Part shown: positions 13,658 through 26,715 of the stretch, piece after piece
Numbering within the stretch: the first letter of the stretch is position 1
How the letters are laid out: each line of letters begins with the position of its first letter
Source: Zychaea mexicana
Taxonomy: Eukaryota; Mucoromycota; Mucoromycetes; Mucorales; Lichtheimiaceae
Length of the DNA stretch: 64,000 bases
Assembly (NCBI RefSeq): GCF_025766255.1
Contig: NW_026516671.1
Coordinates: forward strand, 558,001 to 622,000
Reading direction: 5' to 3'
Translations under genes and position numbers: made by a program
The notes under the pieces: generated by a model
What the model was told of the DNA's origin: nothing
Seen by the model: only the letters and a program-made list of their open reading frames with translations
Databases searched by the model: none

Positions 13658-15225
13658 ATAAACCCCCTACTCCTCCTCCCCAATCTCGTAACCCTCCTAC
13701 ATATTTCCGTGTTCTATACCCTTCATCTTCTCGGCAACTCTCTCAAAAACATACTAGTCTCTCCATTCATTTGACTCTATTCCATCATACACAGCACACG
13801 CGCACACAGACATTTCCTCGCACCCATCATTATTTCATATTTATCTCGCGACAAGCACAAGCACAAGCATATCAAGAACAACATTGCAACAAGAACATAC
13901 ACGCACGCACAATCACAGACACGCAATTGCACACATTATACATACTCTATATACCTATTCTCTCTATATCTACTCTTCGTCTTCTTCGCCCTTCTCCCGG
14001 ACAACAGCCACACTATTGTTTATTTTCGTATTATTCATATATCATTATACTATATTATTGTTATCATATATATCATCATCATTATCATACTGTACATAGA
14101 AATAAAACAAAATGCCTCTTTTACGCTCGCTAAGGAAACTATTACAAATCGTCGCATAACATCCCGAAATTTTTTTCTTGCATCCTTGTGTCACTGGATG
14201 TCATTTCCAAATTGGGCGAGCCGATAACCCCCCATACGCATTTGGAAATTTAAAAGAACCAGACGAACTTTTTCTTCTCTTTCGCGTAAAAATCCCACCT
14301 GATACTCTACTTTTCTAGGGGGCAGTTTACTATTTCCTTGGGATAAGTAAGTGAGAGAGCTATTGTGATGTCTGCAAGTGTGTGGGTGTGTGTAAATGAA
14401 GATGAGTAATGCCTAAATTGCACCATAGTATGCTCTTTGCTCCAGAAATAGATTATACGGAAAGGAGCAAATAAGGAAGAGTGTGGGCTATCATCTCGCT
14501 GATCCCACAAAGCTCACTACATGCCGCAGATATGATAGTATTACAGAGGGAAGAGGAGGGAACTCGTAGAATGTGTAACACACCTTGCTGGTTTTCGGTT
14601 AGAGATGACGGTTTGTTCTCTCCCCCTCCCCCAAAGGAAAACCCCGATATAGTGTGTCTTTGTGACCCCGGAAGTGCAACAGTATAAACTTTTTTTACAG
14701 TTTCGGTATGGATCGGCATTGACCGTACCACTTTTTTTTGTTGTGGTTACATTTATATTACACTATCCTGTGCTTTGGAAAATGTTCTTTCCGCGCGAGC
14801 GCGCGAAAGTCAGCAACGATGAGTGAGCGATGCTTTCGCACAACAGATGGTATATTTCTCCTTCATGTAGCCGTAGCATGTACTATACTTCTTCTAGTTA
14901 AATCTAGATTTCATACTGCCCATCATTTTCTCTGTTCCATTCAAACAATTGTTCCTCATTTTCGAAAAGAAGGCAATATCAAAAAGCAAATTAAAAAGCT
15001 AAAAAAACAATGGATAATACATTGTAAGGAAATCTGCGGTGCACAACACCACAATAGATCATCGTAATTAACAAGTAAATAAATTTACGCCATCCATCCC
15101 TACGACACACCCAGGTTGACATTCATCATCTCCAACAAAATACATTGATGTGGAAACGCTAATTATAGCTATTATTATGAGATTCACTAATCTTGTTTTG
15201 TTTATATTCATTTGTTAGAAGGTTG
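13658..15225. other. gene-free spacer between convergent genes
   Basis: Contains the 3' UTR of the Crz1-like gene (CT/CA-rich to about 14100, then AATAAA near 14099) and the 3' flank of the minus-strand gene ending at 15226. No supported gene was seen. Confidence 0.5.
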
Positions 15226-16975
15226 TCAAAGGATGGCAGATAAACTTTGATTTTCAGCCTCTACTTGCGCCACGCTGCCGATGATTCGCTGACATTCTTC
15301 AAGCGCACGAAAGTCTGTTTCAAGCTCGTTCAACTGTTGCTGTGCACATGTTTTGTTTGTTGTTCGTATAGTATAACAAGCAGTTAGTATTATGATTATG
15401 TGTTTAAAACGCGTCGCGTGAGCACCAATATAATTATAGATCATTTAGAGTTGTGCTAGTGTCGCACAGGGTCTATTTTTAAAAGTTATAGTAAACTTAC
15501 GTCTGCTTCCAATCCGTTATCAAGGTCTCGTGCACTCGCGCGCAAGTCATGTAAGATGTCTTTCAGTTTTTGAATAAGGTCATCTAGAGCGCAAATGTTA
15601 AAAAGATTGTGAGCTAGATTGTAGTATGATGTACAAGGTGTAAATCAAAGCATCTAAAAATAGGGTTTCCCTCTTTCACACATAAAACGGAAAAAGGGTT
15701 CTTGCTTACCTGAGAGTTTCAAGGAACCCACACCACCACCCTGAATTGTATCCTGAAGTTCTTCATAGAGGGTGGAAAATTCTTTCAACCGATCGGCTAT
15801 CTATTACATTCATTCTGAGTAAGCTCTAAATTTGTGTAGGGTACATGACTCATTGTTGTTGTATTACCTGAATTACAGTCGGACTATCACTGCCATGGTT
15901 TCGGCGCAGTTCCCATAGTAAATCATACATGGCAAAGAGTCGATTCTTGAAAAAGCACATTCGTTAGTCAAAGTCAAATTGTATTGTACTATGCAACTCA
16001 TTCGATCGCTGTAACCACTACCCCACCTCCTCTTCCATCCGCTGTCGATCTGTGGATTCATCTGCATCAAGTGTGATCCATTGCCACTGCGTATATCGCG
16101 CATAGAGGTTGGCAATCTGGTCGTCATAGAGAATTGGGTGACTTGAAGAGGCAGCGCTGTTAATACTTGGTGAGCGTTGCTTTGATAATGCTGACGCTGT
16201 TACAGCGTAATGATGTTGGTGGCTGTGGTGGCGGTGTGTTGTTGAGGATAGTCTTGGTTGTTGTTGTTCTTCAATCACCCGATGATATTGCTGTTTTTGC
16301 TCACGACGAGGTACTGAAGATTCCGCTGTTGTTTTTCTATGCTTGCTGGAAAAAAGTGAATCTTCATCGCAGTCATTGGACGATAGTTGGCGTTTTCCCA
16401 TTTTCAAATTTATCTGTTGTGCAGTGGTAGCTGAGGTTGGGCGTCGTGGCAGCATAGCAGTACCGCTTGACCCTTCTCGCACAGAGGATGCTGCTGCTGA
16501 TCCCCATGACATTTTATTTTTGCTAATTTCGTTTTTCCGATTACTCTTGCTGTTATTATGATCACTGAGTGCGTCCGCTATCCGTGATCTCCGAGATTGT
16601 GGTTGAAAATTCATACGCGTTGTTGATGGTTGTACAGGCCCACGCGGTTGTAATGACGTGTTTGCAATTGCACCTACTGATCGCCATGGTGCTCTGACTA
16701 ATAACAGTGAAATTGTAAAACATGCTCATCAATCGGTCAAGTTTTACAGTTTGTAAATTTTATATTTCATGCGCACCTACTGATCCTGATCCTCTTTTAT
16801 TGATCGTCTTCCTTGATTGAGCAAACTTATTTAGAGCTATGTACAGTATTATTTTCCTATTATATGTATAACGGTTCACATACTGAGATTTTCGTTGTTC
16901 TTCTATTAAGTTGCGATTTATGGCTGCAGCACGTTGTCGTACACTAACTGATGGTCGTTCTTCGTCATTCATCAT
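15226..16975 (-). CDS. coiled-coil protein, candidate augmin subunit 8 / QWRF-like microtubule protein
   Basis: Exons 16975-16884, 16693-16027, 15945-15868, 15800-15710, 15583-15501 and 15339-15226 join in phase to 374 residues. The first ~200 residues are basic, Ser/Arg/Gln/His-rich and probably disordered. Then comes LYARYTQWQWITLDAD (about residues 225-240) followed by a helical, coiled-coil C-terminus. Aromatic YxQW before a helical segment, after a basic tail, recalls the HAUS8/AUG8 and plant QWRF proteins (R/KYxQWRF), which bind microtubules through the basic N-terminus and anchor augmin. The motif here is QWQW rather than QWRF, so the assignment is inference; an unrelated coiled-coil protein remains possible. 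The gene structure itself is well supported by six phase-consistent exons. Confidence 0.6.
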
Positions 16976-19412
16976 ATTCTAATATGCGTAAAGGTTGTTG
17001 TTTTGCTGCTGAAACTCAAGGAACAATGCCGCGACTGGGTTTTAAAGAGGCAACGCAAACCACGCATACTCACAGAAAATGGTGCCATTATATACGTCAG
17101 GTTTAAAAAACCCTCTAGTTCACGTGATTCCTCCACTAATAACTTCACTCTAATGATTGTTTACTATAGAGTAACCGTTCGCTTGGAATAGTTTCTGATA
17201 TCAGCAGACGAGGTCTTTTTTACAAGGAGACAACGCTTTATGTTACGAATTTCTGTGCCATGTAAATTATATATACACATTTACATTAATGATATCTCCA
17301 TTTTTATTTCAGATTAGAAAAGCAGAAAAGAAAAGCAAATGCTGCTATTGAAAGATTGAAGGTACTTTGGATTTTCTTGCTCGTCGCACCGTGAAAACAT
17401 TGCAGGTATGTCTCCCCCCGCGATCTCTAGTTGTGATACCTCTTTTCGGGATCATCTCGCGCGAAGCTCACCCATCCATGTATTCTTTACACTCAATGTG
17501 AGCACAAATCATATTGTTCGAACATGCGTTGTAGCACGGTCAGACAAAAATTTCCGCAAATTTTACACTGCCAATCATGATAGCACAGAATGTTTCGCTC
17601 GATTGTTTCTGTGCTTCCCGAATAGCAACAGTCATGAGCAACTCTTCTCCCGCACATCTAATAGGTGCTTGATGACACAAAGTTTGTGCGCCGTATGTGT
17701 AGTTGCGGGGAACCGATAGTTTGTGAGTGTGTTTTGTCCTTTCTCCGTCAAGTCTCTATCTCTCTCTCCTTGGGGGAGCGAGAATTAGAATAACACGCTT
17801 GTCTGTTGAAACTATATCAAAAAGGCACGATACGCACTTTTCAGGTATTGAGTTACCCAAAAGTAGTAGGCGGGAGGACCTCGCAACGTTGCCGTGGGTG
17901 TAACCCAATGGTCGCGGGGATAACCTAACCACCGCAACAGTTTGTACATACAATATGGGCCTTTTTACCCCAAAGAGAGTGAACATATGAGTAAAAGCGG
18001 AAGGTTTCCTAAACAAGTTAGCTCAACCAAAATGCATGCTATAAAACACAGAAAATGTGTAACTGTATAGGATATCCCGTCAGTGAGTAAGATAAATTCT
18101 GATCTTTAATCGAGATTGATCTTTTTGCGTAACTATCAAGGCAAAAGGAACTCCCTTGCTCTCTCTTTCTCTGTTCGAAACACGAAAAGTTCATATCTGC
18201 AGCCATGTATATTCAAGGTGGTACCCGATAACACGTTTGAGCTTATAAATCAACCCCATGAAAAAAAACACCCAAAGCTGTATGTAGCTTATTGGCCAAT
18301 CCACAAATACTGAGACATACACATGGCGAAATATAATTAATAAAGTTTAAACAACAGGCCACACACGTATTTCCACACCATTCTCACTTCATATCGCTTG
18401 TCTCCGAGTCGCGCAAAATGATGCAATCGCTTATTCTTGTTCAGAACTTGACAAACTGCTAAATGTGTAGCTGTATTCCTTATAGCAAGCAATTTATTTA
18501 AGTCTTTACTGCACTAGAGGTAAACCTGTGGATCCTTGGCTGGCATTCATCGTTTTCGCGCAACTTTTGTGATATGTACTTATCGACAACTACGCTCTAA
18601 TGATAATGGCAAAGATTCACAAATGGTATCTAAACTTCCATCTAATTGAAGACAATACATAGTAATGATCACATCACCTTAAAGATGTTTCTTTCAGGCA
18701 CATCTTTTCGTTTAGTTCTGTGTTGTTATCTCTCAAAGAGCCAGAATGTGTTTTTCCTTCCCATACCTCTCTCGAACATCACTCTTAATGTTTAAACAAA
18801 TATGAATTTTCAGCATAAACCCACCGCAGTGCTGTATACATGTTTATAGGATTTGGAAAATTATTATGCAGTGAGTTTACTTACAGAAAGAATAAACCAA
18901 CTGATCTGCTCGCTAGCTCGCGAAAGAAGGAGTTTAGTTGTACTATATACTACCTGCTAGGCAAGCCTGAAAAATAATAGTTACAAACAGGCGGTTTCTC
19001 AAATTTGTGCACCTGGTAGTATGTGGTGAATACAACAGCAACGTTTTTATATATAACGCTATCTGTTTAGCAGCATTTGTAACGTCACATTAAGATTGTC
19101 AACTTCTTGAACATGTTATGATGACGCTCAGCCAGTCTTATCTTTTTCAGTAACAGAATTACAACTAGATCAATCAACGGCTTCGAACCAAAGGGTAAAG
19201 AAATGATCGATATGATATAAAGAGTAAAATCAATAAGGCGGAAGACCAAAAAAAACAGTTAACTATATACACATGAGGAGGATAGGCAGGTAGCACGGAT
19301 GGGATTTCAAAAGCTATTCAAATCCAACAAACAGAATGTTTAAAAAAGGAAGAGCCACACAAATCAAAATCTAAGTTTTCTTTAGTATAATTACTTAGAC
19401 AGATTCGTAGGA
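16976..19412. other. 2.4 kb spacer without a supported gene
   Basis: Short unsupported frames only. One exon-like block (17312-17360, bounded by TTTATTTCAG and GTACTT, Lys-rich) could not be joined to any neighbour. AT-rich; no tRNA recognised. Confidence 0.4.
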
Positions 19413-19570
19413 TGCAGCAGTCGCTGTAAGAAACTGTTTACAGCCCGTTTACAGTAACAGTGCGTAACAACTCAACTGGGCATTTCGTGCAGCGGTTACT
19501 GTTACAAAGCTGTTAATGCTTTTTACAATCTTTCAAACAACGATAATTCCAGCATTCTTCATAAAACGTA

Positions 19571-20873
19571 GACGAAGACAAATGCGCGATGAGCAACTCG
19601 AACAGACCAGCAGTCATACGCGACAGATCCTGCACGTATTTTGGAACAAGTTCGAGGGAGAAGGCTTTCCGCTGCCCAAGCACGCCAAAAGCCAAAAACG
19701 CAAGGTTACCGACCGCCAACGCAGCATGTTTCAAATCAACCAAATCCCAAGATATGATGCAACCTTTTCGTCGCCGGTTCCGCATGCAGCGCGAGCTGTT
19801 TTTGCGCATAATGAAAGAGCTTGAAATGAAGTACACGCTCTTCCAACAAACAAAGGATGCGACCGGAAAACTCGGCTTCCACCCTCATGTCAAAGTAACT
19901 GCAGCCATGCACATGTTGGCATAGGGTGGACCTGCTGATGCTGTCGATGAGTATCTTAAGATTGCCTGGTCCACAGCAAGAGAGTATTTGACGAGATTTT
20001 GTGAGGCGTCATCAAATGCTTTGGAGACGAATATCTTCGTGCCCCAAACGAGCAAGATCTCAAGCTTTCGTTGGTCTTTGGAAGGGCGCGAGGATTTCCA
20101 GGCATGCTGAGATCCCTCAATTGCATGCACTGGAAGTGGATTAATAACTGTCCTACTGGCAAGGAAGGTGACCCAACGGTAATTCTGAGAACCATTGCTT
20201 CACATGATCTATTGATTTGACACTCGTTCTTTGGTGACCCCAGCTCCTGTAATATCCTCAATGTTTTACACAAGTCCCCTTGTTCGACGATTGCATTGAA
20301 GGTCGTTCCTCAGCTATTACCTAAACCATCAACAACAGACATAACGACAAAGGGTATTACTTGGCCGATGGGATCTACCCAACTTGGGCCACACTAGTTA
20401 AGACCATTCGACACCCGCTGGGTAACGGAAGAAAGGTACCGTTTTTTTATTATATAATTGTCACTACCAGATGTAACTAATTACCTTTTTGATCTAGTTG
20501 TTCGCTCAACGACCATAATCTATCCATAAGAACATTGAGCCCGCTTTTGGGGTACTGCAGCAACGTTTTGCAAAAGCCCGCGAGCCTGGACGTTCCTGGC
20601 ATGTATCCCACCTTTCAAGCATCATGAAGGCGTGTATTATTTTGCGTAACCTGATCGTTGAGGACGAGCACGATGGGTATGACAAGCAGTTGGAGTTGGA
20701 CTACGACACTTCTTCTATTACTGTTGCGCCATCTCTCGAGCATGGTGGACAACCGGACGAACTTATGCGTCAAAGACGTCAACGCGAAGTTAAAAACAAA
20801 GATACCCACAGACGTCTACTAAGGATCTTGTCGAGCATATCTGGCAATGTCATGGTGATGAATAAATTATCCG
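19571..20873 (+). pseudogene. Harbinger (HARBI1/ALP1-like, Plant_tran) transposase, broken
   Basis: Frames spell, in order, blocks typical of the family: [118 protein letters not shown] and IMKACIILRNLIVEDE. Blocks fall in different frames and are interrupted by stops, e.g. TAG directly after the AAMHMLA block (19922) and TGA before HSFFG. Two catalytic positions are lost: the first Asp is Asn (SLNCMHW where the family has SIDCMHW), and the Asp of the NDINVL block is missing (NILNVL). The copy cannot encode an active nuclease. Confidence 0.75.
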
Positions 20874-20922
20874 TTAATGTAACTACTTACCTGGATATTT
20901 ACTACGTGATTCAAAAAACGTT

Positions 20923-21629
20923 TTATTGTTGTTGCTCGCATCCGTCTTCTTCGTCATCGCCATCTTCCTCCCAATCCCCTTCCTCGTCCTCTTCCAGCAC
21001 TTGCTGCTGCTGCTGCTTCTTCTCCTCCTCTTCCAGTTCCTTCTTGATTTCCTCGGTAATCTTCTTTTGCATGGTCTCATAGAAAAATTTTCTGTCAGGG
21101 GAGAATCCCTGAGGATCCACGCTCATGACTGCATGCCGAGCCATCAGTAGATCGGTATGCGCGTCCATCTTTGCAGTTGCAGCGCGTTCACGATCGAACT
21201 CTATTTGGATCCGCATCGTCTTCAACGTTTCTCTCTCGATAGAATCTGCTTCTTCTTCTTCTTCGTCGTGAGCGCGCTTTCTCTTGTTGGCCTTGGCTTT
21301 TTTTTGACCGATGGATCTTGCTTGGCCTTCTACCATGGGCTCGCAACTCTTTTTGGCAACAATTGGTTGCCACTTTGGTTGCTCCGCAAGGATATGCCGT
21401 TCGCATTTCAAACCATTTCTTTGACGAAATCGTTTTTAATGAGCGACAACATGGTGTCTTCGCTCATGTCTTTGCTCGTTATTTCATCAGTGCCTGCACC
21501 CAAGTACGCGTTCACCAAAGCAGTATTCTCGGCCTTGCTAAAACCCTTTTCCTTTTTCTTGAGCAGGGGGGTAGCGGCAGAAACATCAGACGGGGGAGTG
21601 GCGTTGGAAGTAGTAGTAGCGTTGTTCAT
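20923..21629 (-). pseudogene. Harbinger accessory (Myb/NAM-associated-like) ORF, frameshifted
   Basis: Two overlapping open frames, 21629-21408 and 21411-20923, join into one acidic protein with a frame change near 21410. The N-terminal part has a Myb/SANT-like start (FSKAENTALVNAYLGAGTDE). The C-terminal part (ERETLKTMRIQIEFDRER... HAVMSVDPQGFSPDRKFFYE) resembles the C-terminal domain of NAM-associated proteins that partner Harbinger transposases. It ends in Glu/Gln/Asp-rich repeats (20926-21050). The middle of the usual DNA-binding domain seems missing. The family assignment rests on context plus motif style. Confidence 0.5.
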
Positions 21630-21714
21630 TCTGAATGAAGTGAAGTAACAGGATGTTTACAGCAACCGCTGCAAGGTCTGGGTGTTAAATAAACTGTTAA
21701 CAGTGACCGCTGCA

Positions 21715-24700
21715 GGTTGCTCTAAGACACAAAAATCCAAAGAAGGAAGGTGAACTACGACGATGATGACGAGTCAAAAGTAAGCGAGATGACATAATAC
21801 ATCAATTCTGGATATTGGAGTCAAAAGTCGGATATTAATCTATATATACGACTGAGATAACCATCTTTTCATATAAATGTACAGCTCCTGTACCATAATC
21901 TTATAAATAAATGGTCATTTTAAATGTCCACCTTACTTTCTTTCGTGGTGAGCCTGGCTCGACATCTTCAATCGAGCTTATTCGCAAAGCGATGTTTGAT
22001 ACGAACGATTTGCGACCAAGCTACTCTCAAAGATATTGAAAACAATAGGGTTATTCATCGATTCGTCAACTCAAAGCCCAAACCAAGTAACACAAAGGCT
22101 GTTATTCGCCTGTTCGTGCTACGACCATACTTCTATACAACGTAATCAACGATTCGATTATTGGTAGTGTAGGCAGAATAATGTGCTAAGTTTTGAATCA
22201 AAAAATCTAGTATTATCGCTTTCAACGAAGGTCTTTTCGCATCCGGGCACAATTAATCCTCTCATTTCCAATGCCTCAACCAAAATTTGCTGGCCCATTT
22301 GTGTTTGGCGCGCCCAAGAGTTGCTGTAAACACAAAAGGGCGCCGCTTAGCTAACTATGGACAGAGGGACGCCAAGCATGACGGTGATCTTTACCAACAG
22401 TATAGAAACTCTTCCATCTTCTACTCCTCATCCCGTGGACCCCCGGAATCTGCAACAATGAATATCCAAAACTCGGTTGCACGGAAATGAAAACTTGCAA
22501 CTAGCGGAAGATGCTTAAGCAGTGGAGCTATAGGATGGAACATCCCAAGAAGGTTTTGAAGAAGGCGAGGGTCTACATTTGCCGAGAGTTACAAAGCGGG
22601 GGCCACTGTATGTATCCCGTAAAAGCAAGAACCGCAACAACCCTTATTTCTTATCAATAATATGAACACATTGCTCTGTTGAAATGAATGTTTTATTTTA
22701 CATATCGAAGTATCTAATTCACATTGTTCGCTCCTATAATTTTTTTCTTGCAAACACATATTCCCAAAGTTCTGGGGAATCCAGTGTGCTCCGTTTTCTT
22801 TTTGGCTCAACCCGACTGCTCGTACGCTATATACAACTTTATCACCAGTCTGTCAGAAGTATCATAAAGCCAACGCTGCAAGCATACATAATAATAGCAG
22901 AATGTCGAATAGAGAGGGTGTGGTGGTGGTGGCCAAAATATTCTCGGGTCGGGCGCAGCTGAGTGCCTGAATCAGAACCGTAGGATAAGAAAGAAAGAGT
23001 TTTAAACAAAGGTTAAACGCCAAAGAAAAAAGACAAGGGGCAAATATTATTTCTGATGGAAATATCTTCTTACTACTGTAACATTTCCAGGTATATTGGT
23101 AGGTCATCCTACATATCCCATCCAGCTACTTTACCATTAGCATAGGTTTGTACAAAAAATTAGTACATAGTACTTGTAGCTTTTGAAGTATGTAAGCCTC
23201 CTCAAAAAGGCGACGCTTCATCATCCCTTGTGAAAAACTCATATACATATCGCAGTATACATGCAACCTGATAATATCACTTGCTCGATACTATCTTCCG
23301 CCTGCATATTTACTGCCAATCATTCTATGTACAGTACAGTAGTCCATATTGCTGCCCACACCATTTTGAGAATATAACAAATTTCTATCTAGACAAACAG
23401 TTTTCTGCTATTATATAGAAAAATATCGAGAGTCAATGGAAAACAAGGCGACGCTGTACTATATGATCTGATATAAAGTTAAACCCAACTGGGTTCCTCT
23501 TGGAGCATAGTATGTAGATGCGAAAAAAAACATACGTACTTAATCAGTATTCTACACCATTGTAGTAAAAGCACCTTTCCCATCTAATTTGTATGCATCC
23601 CACTCAGTACTATTTAGTGAGTCAAAAAGAACTTAATGCCACTTCTGTGCTGTGTCTAAAGAATTACTCACTGGCTATGTACGCAAACTTGTCAAAAGCA
23701 ATAAATGATCGTCATCATGTGTTTCTTTTCATGAGCTGCAAGGCGCATACTCAGATGACTACATGTTATGCAACTATCTGTAACAGTTATTATCTTTCGA
23801 ATATAAAGCAAGATGATAATATATAGGAGATCGGGTTATAACATTTAGCAGGTAGTGACCCAGTACATCACTGTTGTAAAATAAAAAAGTCACGCTTCTT
23901 ACTGTGAGTATTTGCGGTTTTTGTTCCCCTAAGGTACATCATCCCCGCTGTGGTTTCTGGCCTCCCGATATTTCATTTTGTACAGCTGTTCCTCCTGTAC
24001 CTCCTCGTATACTTGTACATTGACCTCGTAACTACAGTGCCGTTTCTTCTCCCCATCGCCGTTATTCCACCTTTCTTTCACTCGCTTGCTCTTCGCACTG
24101 ACTCCTTCTTGCATCCCTAGTCATATTCCTGTTCTTCACTATTTTCAAGAATTCCAAAAGACGAACGAGAACCAGAATGGATATAATGCTTTTAAAATTC
24201 TTGTTCGTACAACTTCATTGAGAAGGTTTAATTCCCCAGTTGAGACGTGCTTAAGAAAAGAAGCTTTGATGACGAGTGGGCAGCCTCACATGTATCATAT
24301 AATAATGTTATATATTTGCGTTGGCAGTGACAGGATGAATGTGCCTGATGATGGCTGAAATTTAAAAGGTCATCTTTACATACATCTAAATCATCTACAG
24401 CACCAGTCATAGTATTACGAAAGATGTTATTCTTCCAGAAGCATCATTTCGTTTCGTGTGTTCAGTTAAAAAACCAGATGATATTCTCTCCCTCTCACAG
24501 ATTTCTCCTATAAGCTACTCTTGATGCTATATAATAAAGTTACTCAGCATAAAACCATTGTAGTGGCGTATTTACTCAGAAAAGAACGACATGTAGGTGG
24601 ATCACTTAATGAGTTGCCAGCTTGTGAAAAAGGGTCATTTTGGTTTTTTTGAGTGCCCGACAAACCAGGAGTATAATATTATATGACAACCTCCAAATCT

Positions 24701-24910
24701 GAGCAGCTGATAGTATGTGGTAGGTGCAATAACCCAGTGTTGAATCAAAAGTGTCAAGAGTGCAGGCCCTGGTTGATATAATTTTGACAGGTCAAACTCT
24801 ACCAAAAAGTCAAACTCTGTGCACAAAAAAGTAACTCCGATTAAACAGACATCTACAGAGAAGTGGCTTCGACCCTGTCGCTTGTTTTCACGGACAACAT
24901 TCTAACAACT
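21715..24910. other. 3.2 kb spacer without a supported gene
   Basis: Both strands carry only short frames without recognisable motifs (e.g. 21924-22145, 23593-23826, 23929-24114). AT-rich; no RNA gene or repeat was identified. A lineage-specific gene could be missed. Confidence 0.4.
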
Positions 24911-26715
24911 ATGCATCGATTGAGCCATCTTCGTTGCTGCCGAACACTTGTTCGTCGCCCCCAGCTTGTTTCTCGGCGTGAGTACTCTATCATTTACTTA
25001 ATGAATGTGTATACGTGCTCGTGCTTTTGTCTGTGTGCAATGGAGGACCTCTGAACAGCACGCGCTGCTTATTGTATACATTCCCCCTCTTCGAGTCTTG
25101 AATCCAAATCACTCATACCCATTTTCTTAATTAAGGATTCAACGGCACCGACGCTAGTGCTAACAACAGCAGCGAATTTACGTCTAAATTGATCACGTAC
25201 AACCACCCTACTGCACCACTCGCCACATTTAACAAGCGATTAGCCGAGAAGCTGCGATACCGTTCTAGCCCTAAGCGATTGTTAAAAGACATCCTTGCCA
25301 TTGCCGACGAAATCAAGTCCAAAGGTCTTAAATACGATCTAAACACATATAATGCCTTGTTAGCAGCATACATGCGTGCGCGTGACAGCAATGGTGTATT
25401 GTCGACCCTGTACGATATGAAGGAAAACAGTGTGCAGCCTAGTTTGGAAAGCTACAACACTATGCTCGAGGTATTACTTCTATCTATAAGCAAACTTGGA
25501 ACAAAAAGAAATAGAGGTCTGGTTTTGCTAACATCTCCGTGACCAATTTAGGCTTTTGGTATCACAGGTCAATTGACAAGTCAAGCTGAAGTTGTTGAAG
25601 ACATGAAGCAAAACAACGTTGCTTTGTCTATCGCATCATACACACAGCTGTTACGCGGTGCTTGTACCACCAATGCAGTCGAACACGCCCTCGATATCCT
25701 GGAAGCGATGAAAGCAGGGGGAGTCGCACCCAACGCTGCATGCTATACCATGGTGATCGGCTCTTGCTTGGAAGTGCACGATTCCGAAGCTGCGTTCGCT
25801 CTACTCAAAGAAGCCGAGGAAACGGGTATGGTTGCTGTGAGTGACCCTCGCATGTACCTGGATGTCATGCGCACGACAGCATACAACGACGCATATGAAC
25901 AAACAGAATATTGCTGGCACAAGGCTGTCAACTCATATGGTATGCGTCCTGATGAAGGTACCTGCTTGAGCGTTTTGCGTGTCGCTGCCAAGTCCGGCGA
26001 TGCCAAGCTCGCCACGGATGTCATTCGTCAGCTCTCCACCAGCGGTTTCCCGTACAAGGAACACTACTTTTCCCCACTAATGGAAGCGTTTGTCTTCAAA
26101 AAGGATCTTAAGAGCGCATTCAATGTGCTTGATATCATGCGTGTCTCGGGTGTTGCACCTACCTCGCGAACAACACTGCCAATCCGCCGCATGTTGTACG
26201 GCAATATTGAGGCGATCGATGAGGCTTACTATCTGCTCGAGGAACTGGTCAAGGAGGGACGAAACGTGGATGTTACGGCGTTCAATGTTGTTGTGGAGGC
26301 GTGCGCTGAAGCCAAGGATTTGCAACGCACGGTCGCAACGTATCGTGAGGCCAAGAGTTTGGGCGTTATTCCCGATGTGGATACCTACAATGCTGTTCTC
26401 GAATCATGCATTCAGACTTCCAACAAGGGCATGGGCAACGTTGTCATTAATGAAATGAAGACTGCCAACATTATGCCTAATGTCGACACATACACCAAGA
26501 TGATTGCCTTGTCTTGCACACAGAGGAACTACGAAGATGCTTTCACGTACCTCGAAGAAATGAAGGGCTATGGCGTAATCCCACCTCAGTCTTGCTATAA
26601 TATCCTGACAAGAAAGCTGGCAGCTGCAGGAGATCCACGGTTCCATATGGCATTGGAAGAAATGGAGACTTTTGGCTACGCTGTAACAGCCCGTACAAGA
26701 GCTTTGTGGAAGTAG
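24911..26715 (+). CDS. pentatricopeptide repeat (PPR) protein, probably mitochondrial
   Basis: Exons 24911-24977, 25136-25470 and 25552-26715 join in phase to 521 residues. The N-terminus (MHRLSHLRCCRTLVRRPQ) is Arg-rich, lacks acids and fits a mitochondrial presequence. The body is a run of ~35-residue PPR units, e.g. DLNTYNALLAAYMRARD, NAACYTMVIGSCLEVHD, DVTAFNVVVEACAEAKD, DVDTYNAVLESCIQ and NVDTYTKMIALSCTQRN. Such proteins bind single-stranded organellar RNA and act in stability, processing or translation. No catalytic or SMR domain is visible. The target RNA cannot be deduced. The start is the ATG at 24911; an upstream in-frame ATG at 24863 would not give a better presequence. Confidence 0.88.

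Larger units (their letters stand above)
19413..21714. mobile_element. decayed PIF/Harbinger DNA transposon
   Basis: A 2.3 kb element bounded by imperfect inverted ends: left TGCAGCAGTCGCTGTAAG (19413) matches the complement of the right end TGCAGCGGTCACTGTTAA (ending 21714). A second subterminal pair (TGCAGCGGTTACTGTTAC near 19490; complement near 21645-21672) repeats the motif. Inside are a transposase relic on + and a DNA-binding-type accessory relic on -, in the convergent two-gene layout known for Harbinger elements. A clean 3-bp target duplication is not visible (GGA against GGT), so the ends are approximate. Confidence 0.7.

Noticed and set aside
13098..13661. Asn-rich frame overlapping the Crz1-like gene
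   Set aside because: It is the CAA tract and zinc-finger exon read in another frame.
17312..17360. Lys-rich exon-like block between TTTATTTCAG and GTACTT
   Set aside because: No upstream start or downstream exon with matching phase could be found, so no gene was called.
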